Part shown: positions 52,610 through 61,731 of the stretch, in pieces
How positions within the stretch are numbered: position 1 is the first letter of the stretch
Layout: every line of letters begins with the position of its first letter
From: Edwardsiella anguillarum
Lineage (GTDB): Bacteria > Pseudomonadota > Gammaproteobacteria > Enterobacterales > Enterobacteriaceae
Strand: one strand, 5' to 3'
Length of the DNA stretch: 64,000 bases
Assembly: GCF_008801815.1 (NCBI RefSeq)
Contig: NZ_VZOX01000003.1
Notes under the pieces: generated by a model
Seen by the model: the letters and a program-made list of their open reading frames with translations, nothing else
What the model was told of the DNA's origin: nothing
The model's database searches: none
Position numbers and translations under genes: made by a program

Positions 52610-53989
52610 ATGATGAGCGAGTCACCGACCATAGGGAATAGTTCGGCTAATCCCGCCGAGCGTCATAAGCAACTCAATGCACAACAACAGGCTGTCATTA
52701 ATAAGCTATTCCGCCGCCTGATCGTGTTCCTGTTCGTGCTGTTTGTCGCCTCCTTTCTCGATCGTATTAACATCGGTTTCGCTGGCCTCACCATGGGGCG
52801 GGATCTCGGGTTGAGCGCGACCATGTTTGGTCTGGCGACGACGCTGTTCTATGCCACTTATGTCATTTTCGGTATTCCCAGCAATATCATGCTGGGGATC
52901 GTCGGGGCGCGGCGCTGGATCGCTACTATCATGGTCTGTTGGGGCATCGCCTCGACAGCGACCATGTTTGCGACCGGTCCCACGAGTCTGTATGTGTTGC
53001 GAATGATCGTCGGTATTGCTGAGGCGGGCTTCCTGCCCGGGGTGCTGGTCTATCTTACTTATTGGTTCCCCGCCTATTTTCGCGCTCGGGCCAACGCGCT
53101 ATTTATGGTGGCGATGCCCGTCACCATGGCACTAGGCTCGGCGGCGTCCGGCTATATCATGGCGCTGGATGGCATCTTGGACCTGAAGGGGTGGCAATGG
53201 TTATTCCTGTTGGAGGGATTTCCCTCGGTGTTGCTGGGGGTCGTCGTCTGGTTCTATTTGGATGATACGCCGGCTAAGGCCAAGTGGTTGACGACGAGCG
53301 ATAAGCAGACTCTGCAAGCGATGATGGAGGAGGATAAGCTGGAGCTGGTGCAGCCGGAAGGGGGGATGAGTCACCGTGCATTGCAACGGCGCAGCCTGTG
53401 GCGTGAGATCTTCACCCCGGTGGTGGTCATGTATACCTTAGCTTACTTTTGCCTGACCAACACCCTGAGTGCGGTTAACATCTGGACGCCGCAGATCCTG
53501 CAGAGCTTCAATCAGGGCAGCAGTAACATTGTCATCGGCCTGTTGGCTGCCATCCCCCAGGTCTGTACCATCGCCGGCATGGTGTGGTGGAGCCGCCGTT
53601 CCGATCGTCTCCAAGAACGTAAGCTGCACACCTGCCTGCCTTACCTGTTCGCCGCCGTCGGCTGGCTGTTGGCTTCGGCGACCCAGCATAGCCTGTTGCA
53701 GCTGATCGGCATCATCATGGCCTCCGTGGGCTCGTTCACGGCGATGGCCATCTTCTGGACCACGCCGGATCAGTCGATCAGTCTGCGCGCGCGGGCGGTG
53801 GGGATCGCCGTGATCAACGCCGTGGGCAATATCGGTTCCGGTATCAGTCCACTGTTGATCGGTTGGCTGAAGGATCAGACGGGGAGCTTCAACTCTGGTC
53901 TCTACTTTGTCGCTGGGTTGTTGGTCGTTGGTGCCCTTCTGGTGTGGTGGATCCCGATGCAGGCTTCACGTCCTCGCGCTACGCCCTAA
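52610..53989 (+). CDS. hpaX: 4-hydroxyphenylacetate permease
   Basis: An MFS transporter of the anion:cation symporter branch that imports HPA. It is 459 residues from ATG 52610, preceded by GAGGGA; E. coli HpaX is of the same length. Twelve helices are visible. FLDRINIGFAGLTMGRDLGL at helix 1, GIVGARRWIATIMVCWGIAS, GIAEAGFLPGVLVYLTYWFP and the second-half LSAVNIWTPQILQ are typical. It follows hpaI by 46 bases. Confidence 0.93.
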   Translation: MMSESPTIGNSSANPAERHKQLNAQQQAVINKLFRRLIVFLFVLFVASFLDRINIGFAGLTMGRDLGLSATMFGLATTLFYATYVIFGIPSNIMLGIVGARRWIATIMVCWGIASTATMFATGPTSLYVLRMIVGIAEAGFLPGVLVYLTYWFPAYFRARANALFMVAMPVTMALGSAASGYIMALDGILDLKGWQWLFLLEGFPSVLLGVVVWFYLDDTPAKAKWLTTSDKQTLQAMMEEDKLELVQPEGGMSHRALQRRSLWREIFTPVVVMYTLAYFCLTNTLSAVNIWTPQILQSFNQGSSNIVIGLLAAIPQVCTIAGMVWWSRRSDRLQERKLHTCLPYLFAAVGWLLASATQHSLLQLIGIIMASVGSFTAMAIFWTTPDQSISLRARAVGIAVINAVGNIGSGISPLLIGWLKDQTGSFNSGLYFVAGLLVVGALLVWWIPMQASRPRATP

Positions 53990-54040
53990 GTATCACGGGT
54001 CGAGTCGGGCCCGTTTGTTCTTGCCTGGAGGGTTATCACG

Positions 54041-54940
54041 ATGAATGAACCGGTTGTCGCCAATCTCGATCTGGCCCACGATTATCACGAAGCACAGGGG
54101 GCGGAAGGCGTCTATTATCAATCGTTCTCTCGTCTGGCAGCATTCTTTGGTCGCGATATGCATGTCCATCGCCACGATCATTTCTTCCAAATGCATGTGC
54201 TGAACACCGGACAGATCGAACTGCTGCTCGACGATCAGCACTATTCGCTACAGGCGCCGCTGTTCGTGCTGACGCCCCCCTCAACGCCACATGCCTTCCA
54301 TACCGGGGCGGACAGCGAGGGGCATGTGCTGACGGTGCATCAAGAGTTGATCTGGCCGCTGCTAGAGAGCCTCTACCCCTATCAGGGCGGGCGTGAGGCA
54401 CTGCTCAATATCCCCGGTGTCTGCCTGTCGCTGGCGGATAAATCCCAGGAGCTGGAGTGCCTTAATCATTATTGGGCGTTGATCCAACGCGAGGCGACGG
54501 CGCAGTTACCCGGCTATGAGCATACCTTGGCGTTGCTAGCGCAGGCGGTCTCTACGCTGCTGCTGCGCAATGTGCCGTTCGGTGAACGTACCCTGTGCGC
54601 CATGCGTGGGGAGATCCAGCGTTTTCGTCGCTTCAACCAGCTGATCGACATGCGTTATCCCGAGCATCTGCCGGTAGCCGAGTATGCGCGCGAGCTGGGG
54701 ATCACGGAGTCACGTCTGGCAGATATGTGTCGCCGCTTTGCTAACCGCTCGCCGAAGCGGCTGATCTTCGAGCGCCAGTTACGCGAGGCGAAGCGTCTGC
54801 TGTTATTTAGCGACCGTTCGGTGCACCAGATAGCCTATCTATTGGGCTTTAAGGATCCGGCCTACTTCACTCGTTTCTTTAACCGCCTGGCGGGCTGCTC
54901 ACCCAGCGCCTTCCGCGCCCGCCAGCTCGCCGGTAGCTGA
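54041..54940 (+). CDS. hpaA: AraC-family activator of HPA degradation
   Basis: HpaA responds to HPA and in E. coli W activates the hydroxylase operon promoter. The 299-residue protein has an N-terminal cupin-like sensor (about 25-110; FSRLAAFFGRDMHVHRHDHF, LFVLTPPSTPHAFHTGADS). Two C-terminal helix-turn-helix motifs follow (about 195-295; VAEYARELGITESRLADMCR and VHQIAYLLGFKDPAYFTRFF). GGAGGG precedes ATG 54041. Its natural target here would be the Acinetobacter-type C2-C1 operon, in contrast to the hpaBC operon it controls in E. coli. Confidence 0.94.
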   Translation: MNEPVVANLDLAHDYHEAQGAEGVYYQSFSRLAAFFGRDMHVHRHDHFFQMHVLNTGQIELLLDDQHYSLQAPLFVLTPPSTPHAFHTGADSEGHVLTVHQELIWPLLESLYPYQGGREALLNIPGVCLSLADKSQELECLNHYWALIQREATAQLPGYEHTLALLAQAVSTLLLRNVPFGERTLCAMRGEIQRFRRFNQLIDMRYPEHLPVAEYARELGITESRLADMCRRFANRSPKRLIFERQLREAKRLLLFSDRSVHQIAYLLGFKDPAYFTRFFNRLAGCSPSAFRARQLAGS

Positions 54941-55650
54941 GGTGGGGATGTGTGCGGGCGGGATACCACTCGCCGCCGATATCTGTATGATCTCTCACGC
55001 CGGAATAAATTTATCCCCATTATTTGCCGGTGTCTGATGATCCGACGGGCGAATGTGTGTGGTTCATCGCGCAAATTCGCCTGAAGACGGCCGTTCAGCA
55101 GGATCCTTTGGGACCGATCAGATCCTCAGCCTCCCTTTCCACTGCGCAAACCGCCCTCTTACGACGTGCGTTTTAGCCAATACGCAATCACCAGGGTCAG
55201 AAGCGTGAATAACGGAGCAATCATTAACGACGATGGAAGTCGGACAGAAGCGCGTACTGCGCACATGTTGGCTCAGGTGTACCGCTTGCTTAAGGGGCAC
55301 AATATTGTTCCTGACGTGCGACAGGAACAGATGCTGACATCACGCGTGCGTGCGATGGCTTATCGGTCGGGCTACGGTGAGGCGTTGCCGGAGGGGAGAT
55401 CGATGTCAGCCTATCGGCGCAGACAGAGTAGCGCGGTTTCATGCGCTGACGCGTATGGCCGTTACGGAGGTTTACGCGCCGTTGAATATCTTCCGCACCG
55501 AGCTGATGGCACAAAACGAGCGGGCGGACATGCGCCATATCGCTATGCTGGCGGCATCAGCGCTGCAACGGTACGTTTACTGCAGTAGCCATGGTCTATA
55601 CAGCCGCATTTAAGGGCCAGAGTGTTGACGTCGGCAGAGCAGGGGAACGC
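54941..55650. other. Spacer with an unrecognised open-frame remnant
   Basis: No clear gene. Plus-strand frames at 55166-55385 (ending MAYRSGYGEALPEG) and 55385-55613 (GADRVARFHALTRMAVTEVY and FRTELMAQNERADMRHIAML) could be halves of one frameshifted protein, because the second picks up where the first becomes low-complexity. There is no ribosome-binding site and no family that I recognise. Confidence 0.3.
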
Positions 55651-55676
55651 AAAAGCCAGCGGAAACGCTGGCTTTT
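55651..55676 (-). terminator. Intrinsic terminator of the OPA transporter gene
   Basis: AAAAGCCAGCG pairs with CGCTGGCTTTT across a GAAA loop. It is symmetric enough to act in both directions and lies 29 bases past the transporter stop. Confidence 0.85.
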
Positions 55677-55704
55677 GCATTGACAGGGTAAGGATATCGC
55701 CACG

Positions 55705-57000
55705 TTACCGGGTCGCAGCCTTTTTACTGTTATAGCGTTTATCGACCCCAATGATGCCAATGGTCAGCAGCACCAGAAGAATGGCGATGGCCGCCAGCAG
55801 GATAAAGACGCCATTCCAAGAGTAGGCTTTCTCGATCAGCGCGATAGGCGCTCCAGCCATCGCGGCGCCAATGTAGGTCACGCCGCCTTTCAGGCCGGTT
55901 GCCGCCCCGGCGCCGTCGGCGTGGGAGGCCTCGATGATCCCCAGCGCAAACAGCATTTGAGGGGCATAGATCCCCGCGCCGATGATAAAGAAGCAGATGG
56001 CGACCAGGTAATAGTGGACGTGGATAGTCAGCGCGACGCCAACCATGCCGGCGATCAGGACGAAGGTATAGATCAGGATGGTTTTCCAGCGATCGGCGTT
56101 AAACAGCCGATCCGAAATGATGCCGGAGGTCAGTCCCCCGAGGATCCCACCGACTTCAAACCAGGCGACCAGCGAGTTGGATTTTACCAGATCCCAGCCT
56201 AGCTCTTTGACGAAGTAGACGCTGACCCAGTCATTGGTCACGGTGCGGATGACGTAAATGCACAGATCCCCACCGATGGCCATCCAGATAATCGGGTTGT
56301 TGACGATGTAGCGGGTAAACATGGCCCACATGGTGAGGCCGCCTTCAGAGCGTTGATTGATGGCCAGCTGCTTGGTGTCTTTCTTCCATTCGCCCACGTT
56401 GGGCAGGCCATATTTTTCCGGCTTGGCGCGCATAAATATCGCAGAGATAATCGCCTGGACGGCGGTAATGGCGGCCGGAACATAAAAGGCATAGCGCCAG
56501 TTTCCGGTATATTCAATAACGCCGGAGGCGATGAGCGGCGCCAGTGCTCCACCAACGTTGTGGGAGGTATTCCACAGTGAATACCAGCCGCCGCGCTCCG
56601 ATTTAGAGTACCACTGGCTGATGGCCTTGGCGATGGGGGGGAAGCCACAGCCCTGGGCTACGGCGGTCAGGCAGTAGAGCGATAGCAGCACGGTAACGTT
56701 ATTGGACATGCCGATGCCGACGTTGATCACGGCGATGACCAGCAGCACCGGGGCCAGAAAAAGGCGCGGGTTGATTCTATCCGCCAATAACCCGGAGCTG
56801 AATTTCGAAATGCCATATAAAATATAATAAATGGAGGAGGCAGTACCGAATTGTACTGCGGTCATGCCAACATCCTGCATCAGCAGCGGCGCCGCTGCGG
56901 CAAATGCTTTTCGGGAAATATACATCACGGTATACGTTAGAAATGTGGTGATGATGATTTGCCAGCGTAATTGTTTATAGATTTTATCTATATTATTCAT
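55705..57000 (-). CDS. OPA-family organophosphate:phosphate transporter (UhpC/PgtP-like)
   Basis: A 431-residue MFS protein of the organophosphate:phosphate antiporter family. It has twelve helices. Family motifs: YISRKAFAAAAPLLMQDVGM (N-terminal, YxxRK), YYILYGISKFSSGLLADRIN, GCGFPPIAKAISQWYSKSER and GGWYSLWNTSHNVGGALAPL, followed by the second half with YVIRTVTNDWVSVYFVKELG. It is closest in pattern to UhpC and PgtP, so it could be a phosphoglycerate or hexose-phosphate carrier or a sensor-like paralogue. No two-component genes lie beside it, which makes the UhpC receptor role less likely. Confidence 0.87.
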   Translation of the reverse strand: MNNIDKIYKQLRWQIIITTFLTYTVMYISRKAFAAAAPLLMQDVGMTAVQFGTASSIYYILYGISKFSSGLLADRINPRLFLAPVLLVIAVINVGIGMSNNVTVLLSLYCLTAVAQGCGFPPIAKAISQWYSKSERGGWYSLWNTSHNVGGALAPLIASGVIEYTGNWRYAFYVPAAITAVQAIISAIFMRAKPEKYGLPNVGEWKKDTKQLAINQRSEGGLTMWAMFTRYIVNNPIIWMAIGGDLCIYVIRTVTNDWVSVYFVKELGWDLVKSNSLVAWFEVGGILGGLTSGIISDRLFNADRWKTILIYTFVLIAGMVGVALTIHVHYYLVAICFFIIGAGIYAPQMLFALGIIEASHADGAGAATGLKGGVTYIGAAMAGAPIALIEKAYSWNGVFILLAAIAILLVLLTIGIIGVDKRYNSKKAATR

Positions 57001-57596
57001 TATTAAGACACCGATATGAACAGGGTGGCGTAAAAAACGTCATAAAAAAGCCGGGTCTAAAATAAGACCATGCTGCCTGGTGATACATGCCGCAATTCAA
57101 TGGAAGTGGGTAGAATCGGCGCATATTTTGTCACGCTACGACGTCGAACGTCCAGCCGTGAGGAGGGTAAATAGTAAGGAAAGTAGCGCCATTTTGTATA
57201 TAAACGGGATTATTTGTTTCTATTTATATTTATGTGACGTCTATCGTTTATCGATGGAGGCAACTGCAGTATATCTATAATGCGAATGGTGAAAAAGGTT
57301 TTTATTCTTTTATCGCATTTAATCTACTGTGTGGTTGATATCTGAGGCGGTGTTTCCGCTTCCGCATTGCCATTTTATGATAACGAGCGGGCTGGTGATT
57401 GCCACCGGCTATTATTTTAAACTAGCGTTATACACCATGATAACGACGTGGGAAGGTAACTTAGCGTGCTCTGCTGAAAACGCGAGTGCGTTTAGGCGCC
57501 GCTTATTTTGCGCGGGGAGGTGCTCTGGCGTTTATAGGTAGCGGCTATGCGTCAGTTTGCGCCGCTGCGTACGCCGAGCCCCGTCGCGGAGTCCCC
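57001..57596. other. Intergenic region between the PLD-like gene and the OPA transporter gene
   Basis: Nearly 600 bases without a supported gene. The OPA transporter promoter must lie at its left side on the minus strand. The right half is plain sequence with short open frames lacking ribosome-binding sites. Confidence 0.4.
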
Positions 57597-58841
57597 TCAG
57601 CCATGGTGAGGGGCATGATAGGTTTTATCGATCTCCAGCGTCTGGGTATAGGGGCTGCGCCAGTCGGCCTCAAACAGCGCGCTGAGGATCTTGGCCGGCT
57701 GATGTCCATTAATCAGCAGCGCGATATCGCGGGTGTTATAAAAATATCCCCACTGCCAGTTGCTGGTGGTGATCCAGCTGAGGTCATCGTCGACGACGAA
57801 ATATTTTTCATGCTCTACCCGAGAATAGGGAATATAGCGTGATGGGAGTGGGGGAATGCTGCTGATTTTGACCGTGACATTGGCCATCAGCTGCAGCGCC
57901 TTCATAAAATTGATGGCCGGTACGGTATTATTCCAGTCTGCGACAATAATTTTTACCTGTACCCCCCGCTGTGCCGCGTTGGCGATGGCGTCATACAACT
58001 CCCCCCAATAGCCAACGGCACCATATTTTTTGAACCCTGAGAAGGTCATGACCTGCATCCGGATAATATGATTGGCGCTATTAATCGCCGCCAGCATCTG
58101 CGATATTTCGCTATCGGTTCCCTGCGGGCGTATATCGACAGGACTAAAGGCCGGGTGAATTAAGAGCGTTTCGTCACCATAGCGAACCTGGGCGGGGCGT
58201 TGCGCGGTAACCCAGCGGCGTTTGTCGGTGTTATTGGTTAAGGCATGGTTGACTCGGCCATGGGTATTTTCGGCAAGCGCCCAGTCCAGATTAAATACGC
58301 TCAGCAGGGTCATTGCCAACGGCTGGTTACGGATCCGAACGCCAACGTTGTGAATTTGGCTCAGTGAGATCCAGCTCCAGTTGGCGCTGTTGAGCGCAAT
58401 ATTCTCAGTATCCACGATCATATATTTAGCATGCATCACACCGCCGCCGATCTTGTGATAGTCGATTTTGCGGATGGCTATCTGGGGGACGTCGGCAAAC
58501 AGCTGGTCGGGATCGCTGCTGCCGCTGAGCGCCATGGCATCGGTCAGTATCCGGACCTTGACGCCGCGCCGGGCGGCATCCTTGATGGCATTAACGATAG
58601 GCTCCAGGGCTTCACCTGATTGATTGGCCATATAAAAGGTGCCGATATCGAGCGAGTGTCTGGCCTGTCGTATCATGCGTAGCCAGACGGTGGCCGTGGC
58701 GTGAATGTCGCTCTGCTGAAAGACCGCCTCGGTATTCTGTGGAATGGCCTGCATAAGCTCAAAGTCTGCCGTCTGCGCCGGATGGCCGTCGGCCATAAAG
58801 GCGGCGCCGGCGATCAGGCCCGCTATGGCAAGTCGCTTCAT
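57597..58841 (-). CDS. Exported phospholipase D-superfamily protein, K4/PLD3-like
   Basis: A 414-residue precursor with a signal peptide (MKRLAIAGLIAGAAFMADGH). Both halves carry PLD-superfamily active sites. The first is VMHAKYMIVDTENIALNSAN plus WSW (about 133-155), with HxK, D and N. The second is EHEKYFVVDDDLSWITTSNW plus QWGYF (about 344-368). The SANWSW and TSNWQWGYF endings and the spacing recall the vaccinia K4/mammalian PLD3-PLD4 branch rather than cardiolipin synthases. The protein would act in the periplasm or outside. The substrate (lipid or nucleic acid) is unknown. It is a single gene, convergent neither with arn nor in an operon. Confidence 0.85.
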   Translation of the reverse strand: MKRLAIAGLIAGAAFMADGHPAQTADFELMQAIPQNTEAVFQQSDIHATATVWLRMIRQARHSLDIGTFYMANQSGEALEPIVNAIKDAARRGVKVRILTDAMALSGSSDPDQLFADVPQIAIRKIDYHKIGGGVMHAKYMIVDTENIALNSANWSWISLSQIHNVGVRIRNQPLAMTLLSVFNLDWALAENTHGRVNHALTNNTDKRRWVTAQRPAQVRYGDETLLIHPAFSPVDIRPQGTDSEISQMLAAINSANHIIRMQVMTFSGFKKYGAVGYWGELYDAIANAAQRGVQVKIIVADWNNTVPAINFMKALQLMANVTVKISSIPPLPSRYIPYSRVEHEKYFVVDDDLSWITTSNWQWGYFYNTRDIALLINGHQPAKILSALFEADWRSPYTQTLEIDKTYHAPHHG

Positions 58842-59453
58842 TGCTTATCCCTCTCTGTCGTGGCCACGCTCTTTAACGGTATATATTAAATAAAATAACC
58901 AGTTGTACCCTGTGTTATGTCATATAAATCGCCGCCAGCGGGAGGGATGCGTTTTATAGTGCAGAGTCATCGCCATTCGCTGGCGTCGGTGATGGAATGG
59001 CGTTAGGCGATAGGGGTGTAATACCTTAATAATACCTCAGGGGAATATCTGCGCGTGAGGGGAGGATGAGCCGGCTATTATCCCGCGTCCAATGAATAGC
59101 GCCGCGGGATTATTCATTGGATATCAATAATTGCTTATGTATCTTTATTGAATAGCATGAAATTGGTGATAAAATAACCTGCGATAGACCTTGGATAATG
59201 CTCCCGTAAAAATATTACAGGTCAGTTCACTGATTGGAGAATATTTTTTGCATATTGGTGCTGAATCGGGAGAATGACGCCGAGGTTGGGCTAAAGTTAA
59301 TATAATAATCCCTTTTTTTATTCGTATATGCCGCTGATGGCGGCCGTGTGCAGCGTCGGCTGCCGAGAGGAGACCGCCTCTGAGCGGCATAGTAATAGGT
59401 ATTATGGTTCGGTTGTCGGAGCGTTGAAGTTGGCGCGGGTTATAACTTTTTTT
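58842..59453. other. Intergenic region between the PLD-like gene and arnB
   Basis: About 610 bases. No gene is supported. An imperfect inverted pair around 59088-59122 (CCAATGAATA and TATTCATTGG) could form a hairpin. The right end leads into the PmrA-controlled promoter. Confidence 0.45.
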
Positions 59454-59470
59454 CTTAATCTTGGTTTAAG
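59454..59470 (+). promoter_or_regulatory. PmrA box of the arn operon
   Basis: CTTAAT-CTTGG-TTTAAG is a full match to the PmrA consensus YTTAAK-N5-YTTAAK. It lies over the -35 position of a TATGCT -10 box at 59481-59486, the usual arrangement at PmrA-activated promoters. Induction by low Mg2+, Fe3+ or mild acid through PmrAB is expected. Confidence 0.88.
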
Positions 59471-59590
59471 AAAAGTACGCTATGCTCAATCAATCTAGGT
59501 TATCGTCCTGCGAGGGAATAACGCCTTGATTGTTGTAAATTGGATAGAGATCACATTTTTCATTTCTATTACTGATATGGGAACGTGTTA

Positions 59591-60736
59591 ATGAAGGACT
59601 TTTTGCCATTCTCCAAGCCAGCCATCGGCGAGGAGGAGATTGCTGCAGTCAGTGAAGTACTGCGCTCCGGCTGGATCACGACCGGTCCGCAGAATCAGGC
59701 GTTGGAGCAAGAGTTCTGCCTGGCTACCGGCGCCCGTCATGCTATCGCCGTTTGCTCCGCGACGGCGGGAATGCACGTTACCCTGATGGCGCTGGGCATT
59801 GGGCCGGGGGATGAAGTGATAACCCCGTCAATGACCTGGGTGTCCACCCTGAATATCATCACGCTGCTGGGGGCGACTCCCGTGATGATCGATGTCGATC
59901 GCGATACGCTGATGGTGACGCCAGAGGCTATCGCCGAGGCGATAACGCCGCGCACCAAGGCGATTATTCCGGTTCATTTCGCCGGCGCTCCCGTCGATCT
60001 TGACCCGATCCGCGCGCTGGCGCGGCGGCACGGTATTGCCCTGATCGAAGACGCAGCCCATGCCATTGGCACCGTCTATCGCGGCGAGCCTATCGGTCGG
60101 CGCGGCACCGCCATTTTCTCGTTCCATGCGATTAAAAATATCACCTGTGCCGAGGGCGGTATGGTAGTGACCGATGATGATGCCCTGGCGCAGCAGGTGC
60201 GCAGCCTGAAGTTTCACGGCCTGGGCGTGGATGCCTACGATCGCCAGACCCATGGCCGGGCGCCACAGGCAGAGGTGGTGACGCCGGGATACAAGTATAA
60301 CCTGGCCGATATCAATGCGGCGATTGCCCGGGTACAGCTGGCGAAACTGCCTGATCTCAACGCTCAGCGCGCCCGGCTGGCGGCCTATTATCTACAGCAG
60401 TTGGCGCAGCACCGGCTGCCGTTTATCCCTCTGAGTGAGCCCGCCTGGCCGCATCAGCATGCCTGGCACCTGTTTATCATCCGTTGCGATGAGGCCAGCT
60501 GCGGCGTGGATCGCGATCGGCTGATGCAGGCGCTCAAAGAGCGCAATATCGGCAGCGGGCTGCACTTCCGCGCCGCGCACACGCAAAAATATTACCGTGA
60601 GACCTACCCGCAGCTGCGGCTGGCGCAGACGGAGTGGAACTCACAGCGTATCTGCTCCCTGCCGCTGTTTCCGGATATGACCGAGGCAGACGTCGATCGG
60701 GTGATCGCCGCGTTGAAAGAGATTATTGAGCAGTAA
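59591..60736 (+). CDS. arnB: UDP-4-amino-4-deoxy-L-arabinose aminotransferase
   Basis: A PLP-dependent aminotransferase that makes UDP-L-Ara4N from UDP-Ara4O with glutamate as donor, in the cytoplasm. The 381-residue protein carries SGWITTGPQNQALEQ, SATAGMHVTLMALGIGPGDE, PSMTWVSTLNIITLLGATPV, EDAAHAIG and the PLP lysine in FSFHAIKNITCAEGG (Lys182). It is the first gene of arnBCAD. ATG 59591 has GGGA 8 bases upstream; an in-frame GTG at 59585 is also possible. Transcription is probably from the PmrA-controlled promoter at 59454-59486. Confidence 0.96.
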   Translation: MKDFLPFSKPAIGEEEIAAVSEVLRSGWITTGPQNQALEQEFCLATGARHAIAVCSATAGMHVTLMALGIGPGDEVITPSMTWVSTLNIITLLGATPVMIDVDRDTLMVTPEAIAEAITPRTKAIIPVHFAGAPVDLDPIRALARRHGIALIEDAAHAIGTVYRGEPIGRRGTAIFSFHAIKNITCAEGGMVVTDDDALAQQVRSLKFHGLGVDAYDRQTHGRAPQAEVVTPGYKYNLADINAAIARVQLAKLPDLNAQRARLAAYYLQQLAQHRLPFIPLSEPAWPHQHAWHLFIIRCDEASCGVDRDRLMQALKERNIGSGLHFRAAHTQKYYRETYPQLRLAQTEWNSQRICSLPLFPDMTEADVDRVIAALKEIIEQ

Positions 60737-60751
60737 CGGTTGGATATGACA

Positions 60752-61729
60752 ATGAGTGATTTTAAAACCATCCAGTTTGTATCGGTGGTGATACCGGTTT
60801 ACAACGAGCAGGAGAGCCTGCCGGAGCTGTTGAGCAGAACCATCGCCGCCTGCGATGCCATGGGAAAACAGTATGAGATCGTCCTGGTGGACGACGGTAG
60901 CAGCGATAGATCGGCCGAGATCCTCCGCGAGGCGGCGCAGCGGCCGGGAAGCCGGGTCGTCGCGGTGTTGCTGAACCGTAACTATGGCCAGCACTCGGCG
61001 ATTATGGCCGGATTCAGCCACATTAAAGGTGATCTGGTGATCACCCTGGATGCCGATCTGCAAAATCCGCCGGAGGAGATTCCGCGTCTGGTGGAGACCG
61101 CCGATCAGGGCTATGACGTGGTGGGCACCATCCGCCAGAACCGTCAGGATAGCTGGTTCCGTAAGCGCGCCTCGCGCATGATCAATGGCCTGATCCAACG
61201 CACCACCGGCAAGAGCATGAGCGACTACGGCTGCATGCTGCGCGCCTACCGCAGCAGCATTATCAAGGCCATGCTGCACTGCCATGAGCGCAGCACCTTC
61301 ATCCCCATACTGGCCAACAGCTTTGCCCGCCGCACCATCGAGATCCCGGTGAAGCACGCCGAGCGCGAGCACGGTGAGTCCAAGTATGGGCTGATGAAGC
61401 TGATCAATCTGATGTACGACCTGGTGACCTGTCTGACCACGACCCCGCTGAGGGCGCTGAGCATCTTTGGCAGCGTCATTGCGCTGCTGGGCTTCGCCTT
61501 TGCCGTACTGCTGATCCTGATGCGTCTAACCCTTGGGCCACAGTGGGCGGCGGAAGGGGTGTTTACCCTGTTTGCCGTGCTGTTCATCTTTATCGGCGCG
61601 CAGTTTGTTGGGATGGGCCTGCTGGGTGAGTATATCGGCCGCATCTATAACGACGTGCGCGCCCGTCCCCGTTATTTTATTCAGAATGTCGTTCGCGCCA
61701 ACCCGCCGGACGAAGAACAGGAAAAATGA
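60752..61729 (+). CDS. arnC: Undecaprenyl-phosphate 4-deoxy-4-formamido-L-arabinose transferase
   Basis: A membrane GT2-family transferase that moves Ara4FN from UDP to undecaprenyl phosphate. The 325-residue protein has VSVVIPVYNEQESLPELLSR at the start, the DXD region LVITLDADLQNPPEEIPRLV, and two C-terminal membrane helices (about 238-262 and 270-292), TPLRALSIFGSVIALLGFAF and FTLFAVLFIFIGAQFVGMGL. ATG 60752 gives the length of the E. coli protein and has GGA 6 bases upstream; TTG 60740 and ATG 60746 are alternatives. It follows arnB by 15 bases. Confidence 0.95.
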   Translation: MSDFKTIQFVSVVIPVYNEQESLPELLSRTIAACDAMGKQYEIVLVDDGSSDRSAEILREAAQRPGSRVVAVLLNRNYGQHSAIMAGFSHIKGDLVITLDADLQNPPEEIPRLVETADQGYDVVGTIRQNRQDSWFRKRASRMINGLIQRTTGKSMSDYGCMLRAYRSSIIKAMLHCHERSTFIPILANSFARRTIEIPVKHAEREHGESKYGLMKLINLMYDLVTCLTTTPLRALSIFGSVIALLGFAFAVLLILMRLTLGPQWAAEGVFTLFAVLFIFIGAQFVGMGLLGEYIGRIYNDVRARPRYFIQNVVRANPPDEEQEK

Positions 61730-61731
61730 TC

